From the NCBI GenBank assembly GCA_026399015.1, contig JAPLRS010000029.1:1-64000 (forward strand): a stretch of 64,000 nt of DNA, read 5' to 3'. Each line of letters begins with the position of its first letter. Position 1 is the stretch's first letter. The DNA comes from Methylococcales bacterium (GTDB lineage: Bacteria; Pseudomonadota; Gammaproteobacteria; Methylococcales; Methylomonadaceae). Below the pieces are notes generated by a model. That model did not search any database. It was not told the DNA's origin and saw only the letters and a program-made list of their open reading frames with translations. The position numbers and the translations under genes were made by a program. This document shows positions 46,382 to 55,400 of the stretch, piece after piece.

Positions 46382-47833
46382 TTAAAAACTACCTGGATTA
46401 ATTAAAAATAAACTGCCTATACTTAAGAAAAAACCTAATAATACTGCTGGCATCCATCTCAAATGAAACCCAAAAGTATATCCTTCTGTAATAAGCCCTA
46501 ATAAGCCCACAGCGGGTGCAGAACCAATAGCAAGCAAGCTTCCCCCAACACCTAATGTTAGCGTTAATAACAACCACTCAACTTTAGCAATATCAGGATG
46601 CATATTTAAAACAGCAAACATCAACGTTCCATTGTCAATAAATGCCGATGACAAACCAATCATAATGTTAGCCAAAGTGACATTTATTTCACCAAATAAA
46701 TAAAGCGCAATAGCGTCTAAATAGCCAACAAAACCGACCGCACCAATAATCATCATCGCACCATAAAAAAACAATAAAGTATCCCAATCAACATCTGCAA
46801 TACTGGTAAAAATATCGAAGCTTTTTTGAGAATCATTACAGTAGCTCTTCTCTGTCGCCGTTAAGTAAAAATTGAAAAACTGTAACAAACCTAAGCCCGT
46901 CATCATGCCAGCCGCAGGAGGTAATTCGAGTAACACATTCGAAGAAACCGTAGTACCAAGCGTTACCACGAATAAAAATATAATCCTCTTACTACCTCTC
47001 TTTAACTGTATTGTTTGCTGAGAAATAGCTGGGGTTTCTCTAGGTACAGAAAAATGCATAATACTGGCAGGGACTAAAAAATTTATGATGCATGGAATAG
47101 TTAAGGAAAAGAACTCTGTAAAATGCAGAATATTTTTTTGCCAAACAAACAATGTTGAAATACCGCCCAGAGGACTCATGGTACCCCCAGCATTCGCCGC
47201 TATAACAACATTCAGACAAGCAAAAGCCACAAATTTCGGCTTATTTTTACCGACAGCTAAAACAATAGAGCCAAGAAGCAGGCCCACCGTTAGACCATTG
47301 ATTATTGTTGAAAGCACGAAGGCTAATGCCCCCGTTATCCAAAATAACTGTCTGTAACTAAACTGTTTATTGAGCAAATAAATACGCAAGGCATCAAATA
47401 CACCACGCTCATTCAACGTATTTAAATAGGTCATTGACACTAATATAAATAGTAACAACTCGACATAAGCAAGCAGATTACTCTCAAAGGCGAGTGAGGC
47501 GACTTTCGCTTGACCATGTAATGCATAATAAATACAAATCCAAAACCAAACCAAAGCTGAGCCTAAAATCATGGGTTTAGATTTTTTCATTAAATGCACA
47601 TCTTCTGTCATGGCAATAATGTAAGCAATCACAGTAATAAAAACGGCTAGATACCCAACGAACTGATGCTTTAAGTCAAAACGCGTAACAGGAATGACTT
47701 CAACTGCAAAACTAATTGACGGAAATAAAACCGCTAGAACAAAAACATAAAAACATCGCATGTAAGTAGGACGAATGAATTTTTGCATTCCAATTATCAT
47801 AGAAAATTCCTTGCAGTATTTAGATTTAAACAC
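46382..47833 (-). CDS. nhaD: NhaD-type sodium/proton antiporter
   Basis: An inner-membrane antiporter (IT superfamily) that expels Na+ for H+. The frame has 483 residues and about 12 membrane segments. NAGGTMSPLGGISTLFVWQ (about 213-231), SSAFIDNGTLMFAVL (about 392-406) and GVGGSLLAIGSAPAVGLLG are NhaD hallmarks. The N-terminus probably starts at an internal Met (MIIGMQK or MQKFIRP), giving a signal-like first helix ending FPSISFA. It is the first gene of an operon with the KdpD/E-like pair. Confidence 0.9.
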   Translation of the reverse strand: MFKSKYCKEFSMIIGMQKFIRPTYMRCFYVFVLAVLFPSISFAVEVIPVTRFDLKHQFVGYLAVFITVIAYIIAMTEDVHLMKKSKPMILGSALVWFWICIYYALHGQAKVASLAFESNLLAYVELLLFILVSMTYLNTLNERGVFDALRIYLLNKQFSYRQLFWITGALAFVLSTIINGLTVGLLLGSIVLAVGKNKPKFVAFACLNVVIAANAGGTMSPLGGISTLFVWQKNILHFTEFFSLTIPCIINFLVPASIMHFSVPRETPAISQQTIQLKRGSKRIIFLFVVTLGTTVSSNVLLELPPAAGMMTGLGLLQFFNFYLTATEKSYCNDSQKSFDIFTSIADVDWDTLLFFYGAMMIIGAVGFVGYLDAIALYLFGEINVTLANIMIGLSSAFIDNGTLMFAVLNMHPDIAKVEWLLLTLTLGVGGSLLAIGSAPAVGLLGLITEGYTFGFHLRWMPAVLLGFFLSIGSLFLINPGSF

Positions 47834-48149
47834 TCACCCATCTGTCAAAGCATAAACTATCTGCAATAACACCATTCATAGGGTGAATATTTTTAAACCT
47901 CAGATACTAGTGTATTGAATATTAAAATTTCGTAAGAAAACACTCGGTAATAAGAAACAGTTTGTTTCCTTAATCAATAACAATAAAGCTAAGATTGGGA
48001 GCTTAGAGTATTAAAGGCAATAATCTTTAATTTATTCCATTATTTTTTACAAATGCGACAATTTGTCGCACTTTTTATAGACAAGCCTATTTAGTTGATA
48101 TACAATTTACTCTCACTTGACAACGAACAGTTTTCTGCTTTGTTAGTGA

Positions 48150-48292
48150 GTGAAATATGAGGGGGAGAATAGCGATCAGTCCTACTGAATAATAATAAAA
48201 ATAATCGCGCTAAATTAAAGCTACATTTGTCACGATGTAGTCGATGTGTGATCATGGAAGCACAACGAAGCCTACTTTATGTAGGCTTTTTT
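48150..48292 (+). ncRNA. Candidate small RNA ending at an intrinsic terminator
   Basis: No ORF precedes the strong terminator at 48268-48292 on the plus strand. A hairpin CTACAT/ATGTAG (48221-48226 and 48235-48240) lies upstream, and TTGACA at 48117-48122 could be a -35, though the matching -10 is poor. The 5' end is a guess. Confidence 0.3.
48268..48292 (+). terminator. Rho-independent terminator
   Basis: Stem AAGCCTAC (48268-48275) with GTAGGCTT (48281-48288), TTTAT loop and T run. No plus-strand gene lies upstream within 14 kb except in earlier operons, so it points to an RNA or unseen transcript. Confidence 0.8.
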
Positions 48293-48359
48293 ATGCCCTA
48301 AAGAAAAGAAACTTCAGCCATACTTTTAATAAACCACGCCATTAAATTAACTTCTATTC

Positions 48360-48704
48360 ATGAATAAAGCTCAATTAAAATGCATAGCAATCTTTGCCAT
48401 CTTTGCCATAATCGGCTTTGGTCCCGTCTCACCAGGTTGTTTAATTGGTATGTATGTCGTCATGAAAAGACCTATGTGGTTTTTACAACTTGCGGACGAT
48501 CTATATGAGGGAAAATCAGACCCCGAATCTTTTATCTCTGAGCCCTCACAAAGCACTCGCTTTAAATGTTTTCTCAGCTTATTAGCTCTGTTTACATTAG
48601 ACATAGCCCCCGTTCCAGTTACACCTGTGGTTGCTTTCTTTCTTATTTTAAGTAGACCCCAATGGTTTTATCGAGTTATTAAAGCCGTCTACAACGAAGC
48701 CTAA
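48360..48704 (+). CDS. Hypothetical membrane protein
   Basis: Not recognised. The 114 residues contain two related halves: each has a hydrophobic segment followed by RPMWFLQLADDLYEG (about 38-52) or RPQWFYRVIKAVYNE (about 99-113). This internal repeat of a helix plus R-P-x-W-F motif suggests a duplicated hairpin in the inner membrane. The ATG has only weak upstream ribosome-site sequence. Confidence 0.6.
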   Translation: MNKAQLKCIAIFAIFAIIGFGPVSPGCLIGMYVVMKRPMWFLQLADDLYEGKSDPESFISEPSQSTRFKCFLSLLALFTLDIAPVPVTPVVAFFLILSRPQWFYRVIKAVYNEA

Positions 48705-48951
48705 CCTAACATCGGCAAATAGATTAAACCCTAAAGCTACTAAAAAGCACTCGACTAATAATAAAACCAATCATTTGTCCTCTTAAATTGGCTTTACTCC
48801 TCAGTTCTAAACGAATATAAACAGCGTTATGGTATAGAATATCTAGTGCCTTGCATTATTTGACCCAGGCCGTATTCGAGTTATATTGAGATAACATTAA
48901 ATTAATAAGAGCTTTAATCAAAAAGCCGTCATCATAACTAGAGGATAAACA

Positions 48952-49485
48952 ATGCGTATAAATAACAAAACTTTCAAAAAAAGATTTACTCTAATCAGCT
49001 TTGGCTTGATGTTTTCAGTAAGCCAAGCTATGGCTGCTACAGACTTAACAGCTCAAGAGAACTTTATTAAAGCTAGGATTAAAAACCGTGAGCAAAATAT
49101 GGATCATTCTGCACATGTCGCTCCAATTGATAAAAGCTTAGATTTTCATGGAATATTCTACGGATATTTACCCTGTACAACTTGCAGTGGAATCAAATCA
49201 ACACTTTCTCTAAAACAAAAAAACAACTATTTGCTAGTGACTCAATTAGCTAAAGAGTCGTCGAGAGAAACGTATGAAAAAGGCAAATACGATTGGAATG
49301 AAGACACGCATACCCTGATTTTGACGGCTAAAGACAACTCAAATACTCGTAAATATCAAATCAAAGACGAGGGAACCTTAATTCTTCTGAATAATGACGG
49401 CTCTCCTGTGTCAAAAAGTCAATCAGATGACTACGCTTTAATTAGAAGTGATAGTGCAAAAACCAGAGAAGTTCATATTCACTAA
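48952..49485 (+). CDS. NlpE-like protein (copper-resistance/envelope-stress domain)
   Basis: A 177-residue exported protein. The signal peptide (about 1-29) ends MAAT; no lipobox Cys is present, so unlike E. coli NlpE it should be periplasmic and soluble. The NlpE N-terminal domain follows: FHGIFYGYLPCTTCSGIKSTLSL with C75-x-x-C78, then YEKGKYDWNEDTHTLIL. A HSAHV stretch lies before it. Possible roles are copper or redox sensing. The start has AGAGGA upstream and a terminator follows. Confidence 0.82.
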   Translation: MRINNKTFKKRFTLISFGLMFSVSQAMAATDLTAQENFIKARIKNREQNMDHSAHVAPIDKSLDFHGIFYGYLPCTTCSGIKSTLSLKQKNNYLLVTQLAKESSRETYEKGKYDWNEDTHTLILTAKDNSNTRKYQIKDEGTLILLNNDGSPVSKSQSDDYALIRSDSAKTREVHIH

Positions 49486-49504
49486 TTTTTAATTAAAAAC
49501 CTCT

Positions 49505-49541
49505 TAGCCTTGATATGTTTCTTAAATATCAAGGCTAATTT
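49505..49541 (+). terminator. Rho-independent terminator after the NlpE-like gene
   Basis: Stem TAGCCTTGATAT/ATATCAAGGCTA with a short loop, followed by a T run, about 20 bp after the stop. Confidence 0.88.
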
Positions 49542-49552
49542 TTTATACTACT

Positions 49553-49585
49553 ATTGAAACTCTTTATGTTTAAAAGAGTTTCAAT
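49553..49585. repeat. Perfect 12-bp inverted repeat
   Basis: ATTGAAACTCTT (49553-49564) and AAGAGTTTCAAT (49574-49585) are exact complements. The word CTATTGAAACT recurs near 50008-50018, on the other side of the IS630-like fragment. Confidence 0.55.
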
Positions 49586-49611
49586 GTTAACAAACCGGTA
49601 ACAACCGCAAA

Positions 49612-49902
49612 TCAAGTGCGCGTCTCGGCATTAATAGATCTTTTTGCTAGAACATTTCTCGGTCGTCCACTTCTAGGCTTGTCATAAAGCGCGTTAATAC
49701 CGTTTGTCTCCCAACCACGCAACCATCGCGTAGTTGTTTGACGACAAACGCTAAACACTGTTGATAACTCTTGAACCCCCATTCCTTCATAACTTAATAA
49801 GATAGCGTGGGCCCTTACTCGCGATTGATAGTTAGGATGACTTTTTTTCATTTTCTCAAGAATTAATCTATCTTCATCTGAAATTTGTTTTATATAACGC
49901 AT
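49612..49902 (-). pseudogene. IS630-family transposase fragment (HTH part)
   Basis: A 96-residue frame with the N-terminal helix-turn-helix of IS630-type transposases: RVRAHAILLSYEGMGVQELSTVF, then TTRWLRGWETNGINALYDKPRSGRP. The catalytic DDE part is absent; the DNA beyond its stop is the NlpE-like gene and its terminator. It is a remnant or an orphan orfA. Confidence 0.78.
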
Positions 49903-50564
49903 AATTAATAAGTTTCCCCAAAATAACTTGAACTCTCCCTGAGTTCGCTCTTAACATTTCCGAATCAATAAAGACTCAGATCCCTGACTTAAAACCACAA
50001 TCATTAACTATTGAAACTTCTGCCTTCTATCATAATCCCCCTATACATGCGGTTATTATCGCCAACATCACTCTCTAATTAATATCGAAATAAAAAAGTA
50101 TATTAACTTTTTATCTGGACTCTAGAATACAACAATTTAAAAAAATGTCTATTAATATTTTAACAATTTGTATTTTTACTAAACCGACCCAAACGTCAAA
50201 ACCCAAAAAAAACAGCAACCAATTGATATCTAATTATAAAATTGTATTAATTAGATATAAGATCGATACAAATCACCTATAATTAACATTCCATATAAAA
50301 AACAAATGCCTTTATTTTGTTAATATAGTTTATTATTTGCAATCAAATTAGCTTCAATAAAAAGACAAAAAATAAAAAATTATTTATTTTGGCCTAAAAA
50401 TTAGCCATATGAAACTTACAGACACAGCAAAGCCTTCAAAAGCAACTGACTTAAGCATGGGTGACAGGAAAAATAAATAAAGCACGCGGGCGCGGGCTAA
50501 GAAGACACCTAAGACGAAAGCTTCGCCTTAGGTTTTGAATCAAGCTTAAATAACTTAAATTGAA
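49903..50564. other. AT-rich gene-free spacer
   Basis: About 660 bp, very AT-rich between 50080 and 50400, with no credible ORF. A hairpin lies at 50507-50533 (ACCTAAG-CGAA / TTCG-CTTAGGT), 31 bp beyond the stop of the minus-strand reductase gene. Confidence 0.45.
50507..50536. terminator. Hairpin between the IS fragment and the diflavin reductase gene
   Basis: ACCTAAG A CGAA, loop AGC, TTCG C CTTAGGT, then TTTT on the plus strand. It probably ends the reductase message (minus strand), although the T run is on the plus-strand side. Confidence 0.55.
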
Positions 50565-52298
50565 TTAATAAACGTCTCTAACGTAACGTTTATCTTTTTT
50601 GAGCTGATTGACATAATCAATAGCTTGTTGGTCTGATAAATTACCGTGTTGAGCAATAACCTTATGTAAAGCTAGATCAACATCTTTAGCCATACGATAA
50701 GCATCTCCACAGACAAAGAAATAACCACCCTGCTCTAACCACTGAAATAGCTCAGCTCCTTGCTCAATCATGCGGTCCTGAACATAAATTTTAGCTTCTT
50801 GATCTCGAGAGAAAGCCAAGTCTAAGTGGGTTAACAAACCAGAGGTCTGATAAGCTTCTAATTCATCACGATAGATATAATCAGTTTCTGCGTTTCTATC
50901 CCCAAAAAATAGCCAATTCTTGCCACTGGCTTTACGGAAATCTCTTTCCTGTAAAAAGGCTCTAAAGGGCGCAATACCAGTACCAGGACCTACCATAATC
51001 ATGGGCAGTGAATTATCATCAGGCACTCTAAATACTTTATTGGGTGTAAAGAAAGTTCTAACGGGCGTTTCTGCATCCACTAAATCAGCTAAGAATGTAG
51101 AACACACACCTTTATGATTACGATCAAAACTATCATATCTAACACTTGCCACGGTTAAATGCACCGTTTCTGGGTGTTGTTTACCACTTGATGATATAGA
51201 GTAAGCTCTATGCTGCAAAGGCTTTAATAAATTTACAAACTCAGCGGAAGTAAATTCAGCCGTTGGATTCTGCAATAATAAATCTAATGTATCGCGACCC
51301 CATAAATAGTCAGACAATTTATCTTTATCACCAAGAATGCCGTTTAATTCTTGATTACCTGAGCGCGTAGCAAGTTCTTGAATAAACTCTTTGCTCGGTG
51401 TTTTTATCTCAAATTGATTTTGTAAAGCCTCAGCAAGTACTACTAATTCACTATTAACCGTGACCTCTTGATCAGCAGTACAATTTAATGCTTTAATGAT
51501 ATCCGCTACTAAATTAGGACAGTTTGTTGGCACTACGCATAAAGCATCGCCGGCTTCATAACTTAAACCTGATCCTGCGATAGAAATCTCATAATGACGG
51601 GTTTCTTTTGAAGAAGAAGCATCAGTTAACAAACGATTAACCAATAATTTGGCGGGGAATGGATTTTTACGATTAAATTCAGGCTTGTTAGTGGCTCCTA
51701 CATCAGCGTCCACATTAGACACACCGGATCCACCGGCTATTAATGGAATAACAGAACTAATCCAAGCTTGCGCAGGCTCTTCATAATCCACGTCACAATT
51801 AACGCGCTCATAAAGACGATTAGCTCCTAACTCTGCTAATCTATTATCCCAATCAATACCCGCTTGGCAGAATAAATCATAACTGGTGTCACCCAAAGCT
51901 AACACCGAATAATTAACAGAAGCCAAACTTGACATACCCTCTGCACTGACACCATCCCATAAGAGTTGGGCATTGTCTGGCATTTCACCTTCACCATAGG
52001 TACTGGTAACAATGAGTAGATACTCAAAACTCGCTAAAGCATTAGCTTCAACTTCATCCATACTCTTTACAACAGGTATTAAGCCATAAGACTTCGCAAT
52101 AGCCCCAGCATCAATAGCGACAGACTCTGCACTACCCGTCTGACTTCCGTAAAGAATAGTAATTACTCGACTATCTGTTGATAAAGTTGCACCCGCACTT
52201 TGACTCATATGAGCCTGCATACCAGAGAAAAAACCATTTAGCCAAGCACGTTGACCGTCATTGTAAGGAGCATCAATAGGGAGATTAGATATTTTCAT
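50565..52298 (-). CDS. CysJ-like NADPH diflavin reductase
   Basis: A 577-residue electron-transfer flavoprotein of the CysJ/cytochrome P450 reductase type. An FMN flavodoxin domain (about 45-190) carries ILYGSQTGSAES and STYGEGEMPD. An FAD-binding domain (about 215-440) has RAYSISSS. The NADP-binding domain has MVGPGTGIAPFRAFLQER and the C-terminal RYVRDVY. In E. coli CysJ gives electrons to sulfite reductase CysI; no cysI or cysH is nearby. It is 153 bp downstream of the large glutamate synthase gene on the same strand, so it might serve that enzyme (inference). Confidence 0.9.
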   Translation of the reverse strand: MKISNLPIDAPYNDGQRAWLNGFFSGMQAHMSQSAGATLSTDSRVITILYGSQTGSAESVAIDAGAIAKSYGLIPVVKSMDEVEANALASFEYLLIVTSTYGEGEMPDNAQLLWDGVSAEGMSSLASVNYSVLALGDTSYDLFCQAGIDWDNRLAELGANRLYERVNCDVDYEEPAQAWISSVIPLIAGGSGVSNVDADVGATNKPEFNRKNPFPAKLLVNRLLTDASSSKETRHYEISIAGSGLSYEAGDALCVVPTNCPNLVADIIKALNCTADQEVTVNSELVVLAEALQNQFEIKTPSKEFIQELATRSGNQELNGILGDKDKLSDYLWGRDTLDLLLQNPTAEFTSAEFVNLLKPLQHRAYSISSSGKQHPETVHLTVASVRYDSFDRNHKGVCSTFLADLVDAETPVRTFFTPNKVFRVPDDNSLPMIMVGPGTGIAPFRAFLQERDFRKASGKNWLFFGDRNAETDYIYRDELEAYQTSGLLTHLDLAFSRDQEAKIYVQDRMIEQGAELFQWLEQGGYFFVCGDAYRMAKDVDLALHKVIAQHGNLSDQQAIDYVNQLKKDKRYVRDVY

Positions 52299-52451
52299 TC
52301 AAAATTCTATCAATTAAATATTATTTAGGGTCTTAGCAAGATGATAGCAAAACTGCCGACATCTAAAGCTACATTAATCTTTTAGTTATAACCCAGGACC
52401 AGGCCTTCTGTATATGCATGATCTTGGTTACTTTTTCATAAAAATCAGATT

Positions 52452-55400
52452 TTAAGCGATTTCTTCGTTAGAAAAACTCTGAACTATCGCTAAACCTAAT
52501 AAGCCAGCCAAATACTCTTGCACACAAGGAATATCAACCAAAGCATTTTTATTAATTTGGCTCTGCTCAATAATCCAAGCCGTTGAACCAATAGAATTAA
52601 TGCTTTGCACTGATCGATTAATTAACGTAGTTTTGTAATCATTAAGACGCTTATTAGCCAATAAAGCGGCTAATTGCTCGTCACTATAATTGCTGTAAGC
52701 TTCACGAGTACTCTTAACGAGTGCATCTTGTAACTTACGAGGTCTTTCTAAAATAAGCTTACGCGCAGCCCTCTCAATATCCACTTCCGTTCTTTGCACT
52801 TCAGGCAAATTCTTTAATAAATCTTTAGCCGTTTGCTGCGCCTTATCAAATACAGCAAAACTATTAATCAATTTAAACATCAGTGATTTATCCGCTGCGC
52901 CATAACTAGGCACAGCACCACCAAATAAAGGTTGCCCAGACTGATATGCTTTTTTAACTTGCTCAATTTGTTGTTGAGCTAAAGCAACAGACAATTCTTC
53001 AATCATTTCTTTTCGATCTAATGATTGTTGTAAGAACTGTAACGTTTGAGTTTTATATAGCCACAAAGGCAAGGCAAATTTAAAATATTGTCTAGCATTT
53101 TGCCAATCATCTAATAGCGCTCTCGCTTTACTAGAATTAGCATAATCAGCGTGCTGCTCAAGCATGGCAATAATAAATTGCTCGTGAGCTTTAGCCGTTT
53201 CTGAGTCTTCAGTTAAGCTATGCAATTCAACCGATGTTTTATCGTAAAGCTTTTCCAATAAATTTTCAGGGTCATATTGGTAAGCATTACCGCCTGACAT
53301 ACCGTTGCAGAAACCTTTACCAAAGCCACCAATATTTAATACCGCGCCATTAGTCATATATTCGCAAGCAAAATCACCTACGCCTTCAACTACCGCCATA
53401 GCACCAGAGTTTCTTACCGCAAAACGATCTCCAGCCTCGCCATTGATAAAAAACTTACCACCGGTTGCACCAAATAAAGCAAAGTTTCCAATCAATACGT
53501 TATTACCAGGCGTTTTAATGCCGCCGCCCGGAGATTCAACCACTAAAGTACCACCACAGGCTGATTTACCAACCCCATCATTACACGTACCTAAATGTTC
53601 TAAACGCATACCGTCATTTAAGAACGCCGCATAACTTTGACCAGCAGACCCATGCGTACGTATAACAATACTATCCGGTGCTAAATAACGACGACCTTGT
53701 GAATGGGTGTAGATAATTTTTGAATTAGCAACTTGCTCTGCGGTTAATTCGTAAGCCAACAAGCGTTCAATATCAATAGCTAATTGACCACCGACGGTTT
53801 TATTACAGTTATTAAGTTTATAAGCATCGCCCTCTATAACCAACTGAGTTGCATCGCCTTTTTTAACAAAGGTTTTTACCGTACTAAGAACTTTATCATC
53901 AACATTAAAGCTAGCTTCAAGATAAACTGGTTTTGGAACGACAACAACATCAACATTAGCTAACATTTTTGTTAAATCAATCTGACCTATCATAGAAGGG
54001 TGATTAATTAAATGTAGCAAGTCGGTTTTACCCCGAATTTCTTGTAAACTTTGATACCCTAGAACAGAAAGTATCTCTCTTACTTCATGCGCTAAGTTCA
54101 TAAAATACTGCGCTAATACACGTGAATCACCTTTAAACTCTTCATGCTCTGTGGTTAAACCAGCAGGGCATTTGATGTTACAGTTCTTAGCCATAACGCA
54201 ACGCAACATCATAAGTACCGAGGTACCAAATTCAAAAGAATCTGCACCCAAAATAGCCGACTTAACAACGTCTATGCCACTTTGATGCGCACCACTCACT
54301 CGCAATATGACTTTATCACGCAAACCATTTAGCGCTAAAGCCTGATGAACTTCAGCAATACCAATTTCTGGTGAACGACCACTATTCTTTAAGCTTGTTA
54401 CCGCAGCAGCACCTGTACCACCTGTGTTACCCGCCACGTTAATTACATCTGCACCGGCTTTAGCTACACCCACTGCAATAGTGCCAATACCTTCTGAAGA
54501 TACTAATTTAACACCCACTTTAACTCGAGCCGCTTTAGCATCGTGAATTAACTGACCTAAATCTTCAATCGAATAAGTATCGTGATGGGGAGGTGGACTT
54601 ACTAACTCAACGCGAGGTGTACCACCACGAAGTGAAGCAATTTCAACGGATACTTTCGCTGCGGGTAATTGACCACCTTCACCTGGCTTTGCACCTTGAG
54701 CAATTTTAATTTCAATTTCTTTAATGTTTGGATCAGCCAAATAACCTGCCCAAACACCGAAACGCCCCGAAGCGAATTGTTTAATATTACAAGAACGTAA
54801 AGTATTAAAACGACTAGAGTGCTCACCACCCTCACCCGAGTTACTTAAAGCCCCTACAATATTAATACCTTCAGCCACAGCTTCATGCGCCTCAGCTAAT
54901 AATGCGCCATGACTCATGGCACCCGAAGCTAAAGTTGCTGTAATTTGATGAGCAGGCTGTACATCTTTTAAAGAGATTGCTTTACGAGCAGTTTTTAAAC
55001 TACTTAAATAATTAGCCAACAAACTCTCAGTATCAGCTACTTTCACATTAAGTGCGGCGCCCAAAACTGTCACGGTAAAATCAGTATCCGCAAAACGAGC
55101 TTTAAAGTGCGTAGCTAATTGCTCTAAGCGTTTTGCAGATGAATTAGATGTAAATGCAATCGTATAAGCACCTTTAGTTACCTGAGTAACGCTGATACCT
55201 CTTACTAAATAATTAATATTACCTTGTAAGTTTTGCTTACCTAAAATTTTATCAAACTCTGCTGTGGTATTAGCGTTACTAATATCAGCAGGGAAATCCA
55301 TGATATCTCTTAAAGTAGCCGGTCTTGAATCTCTTTCTGTATATAGATTCTTAGCAAAACTACGATAAGCAGGTGTGATACCAAAATTATCAATTTGAGC

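Larger units (their letters stand above)
47834..48359. other. Spacer with a possible small RNA
   Basis: About 525 bp without a gene. It should contain the nhaD operon promoter (minus strand). Its right part holds two successive hairpins ending in a terminator at 48268-48292, described separately. Confidence 0.4.

Noticed and set aside
44810-47833. A potassium-uptake kdp operon
   Set aside because: Only the regulator pair resembles Kdp; the transporter gene is clearly NhaD-type and no KdpA, B or C is present.
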